The notes under the pieces: generated by a model | Databases searched by the model: none | Seen by the model: only the letters and a program-made list of their open reading frames with translations | Told to the model about the DNA's origin: nothing | NCBI GenBank assembly: GCA_964590495.1 | Contig: CAZPWQ010000178.1 | Location: 1 to 5,654, forward strand | DNA from: CAZPWQ01 sp964590495 | GTDB taxonomy: Bacteria > Bacteroidota > Rhodothermia > Balneolales > Balneolaceae | Reading direction: 5' to 3' | DNA: 5,654 nucleotides | Shown: positions 5,455 to 5,654 of the stretch, piece after piece | Layout: the number at the start of each line of letters is the position of its first letter | Numbering within the stretch: position 1 is the stretch's first letter | Made by a program: the position numbers and the translations under genes

Positions 5455-5654
5455 TTAATGCAGGTTCTTCAGGCTCTTTTGTGCTCGTTTTTTAAAAACG
5501 TGAGCCTTTTGAGTACGAGCGGCCTTCATCGCTTTTTGCAGGCTGCGTTTTGCCCGTTTGGTGTCGTGAGAATTCTTGCTTTGATACATCTCACCCATGA
5601 ACCTGTGTACTTCCGGCTCCATAAAGCGGTCATTGGTTTCCTCCATTTGCAGGA
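5455..5654 (-). CDS. C-terminal tail of a probable TPR-containing ATPase/cyclase/LuxR-type regulator (5'-truncated)
   Basis: The frame is open to the right edge of the window and ends with TAA at 5457-5455. About 66 residues are visible. The ATG at 5646 is probably internal, since the frame continues upstream with Leu-Gln. The tail contains ETNDRFMEPEVHRFMGEMY, then a helix-like KRAKRSLQKAMKAARTQKA and a final KKRAQKSLKNL. This layout matches the extreme C-terminus of large predicted-ATPase regulators (adenylate/guanylate cyclase or LuxR type). These proteins typically end in a TPR-like unit with the pattern ER-x-x-x-x-E-x-x-R-x-x-GE, then A-x-x-x-x-x-x-A-x-x-x-A-x-x-x-x-A, then RA-x-x-SL. 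The segment is very rich in Lys and Arg, more so than usual for that family. It could also be an unrelated basic helical protein. It may control the downstream esterase cluster, but nothing here shows that. Presence as a coding region is likely; the family call is tentative. Confidence 0.55.
   Translation of the reverse strand, partial: LQMEETNDRFMEPEVHRFMGEMYQSKNSHDTKRAKRSLQKAMKAARTQKAHVFKKRAQKSLKNLH

Overview
The window is a chromosomal fragment with every supported gene on the minus strand, so genes are read from high to low coordinates. Several features resemble the Bacteroidota/Rhodothermota/Balneolota group: three exported proteins whose signal peptides end in A-Q, A/T-rich leaders with weak or no Shine-Dalgarno sequence, and nested palindromic intergenic repeats. 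This placement is inferred from style, not from a marker gene, and I hold it with moderate confidence.

Layout in transcription order. At the right edge (5654-5455) lies the C-terminal tail of a protein that resembles the TPR-like end of large ATPase/cyclase/LuxR-type regulators. Next comes a 150-bp palindromic element (5376-5227) bounded by perfect 19-bp inverted repeats, ending 27 nt before the following start codon. Then come a secreted PF00756-type esterase (5199-4147), a 27-nt palindrome (4133-4107), a VAO/BBE-type FAD-linked oxidase (4071-2692) and, 8 nt later, a winged-helix SAM-dependent methyltransferase (2683-1604). The methyltransferase is cut by an in-frame TAA at 2098-2096. The reading frame is otherwise intact on both sides, so this is one gene with a nonsense codon and not two genes. 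A possible 52-residue ORF (1607-1449) overlaps its stop by ATGA. A secreted proline-iminopeptidase-like alpha/beta hydrolase (1376-426) follows. The N-terminal third or less of a secreted tannase/feruloyl-esterase-family protein (319-1) runs off the left edge.

Three exported ester- or amide-cleaving hydrolases surround a cytoplasmic flavin oxidase and a small-molecule methyltransferase. A plausible reading is a locus for processing plant- or algal-type phenolic or other esters: periplasmic hydrolysis, then cytoplasmic oxidation and methylation. No substrate can be read from the sequence, so this is a hypothesis from gene content. No tRNA, rRNA, CRISPR array, insertion-sequence transposase or phage gene is visible. 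No gene-free stretch exceeds 300 bases.
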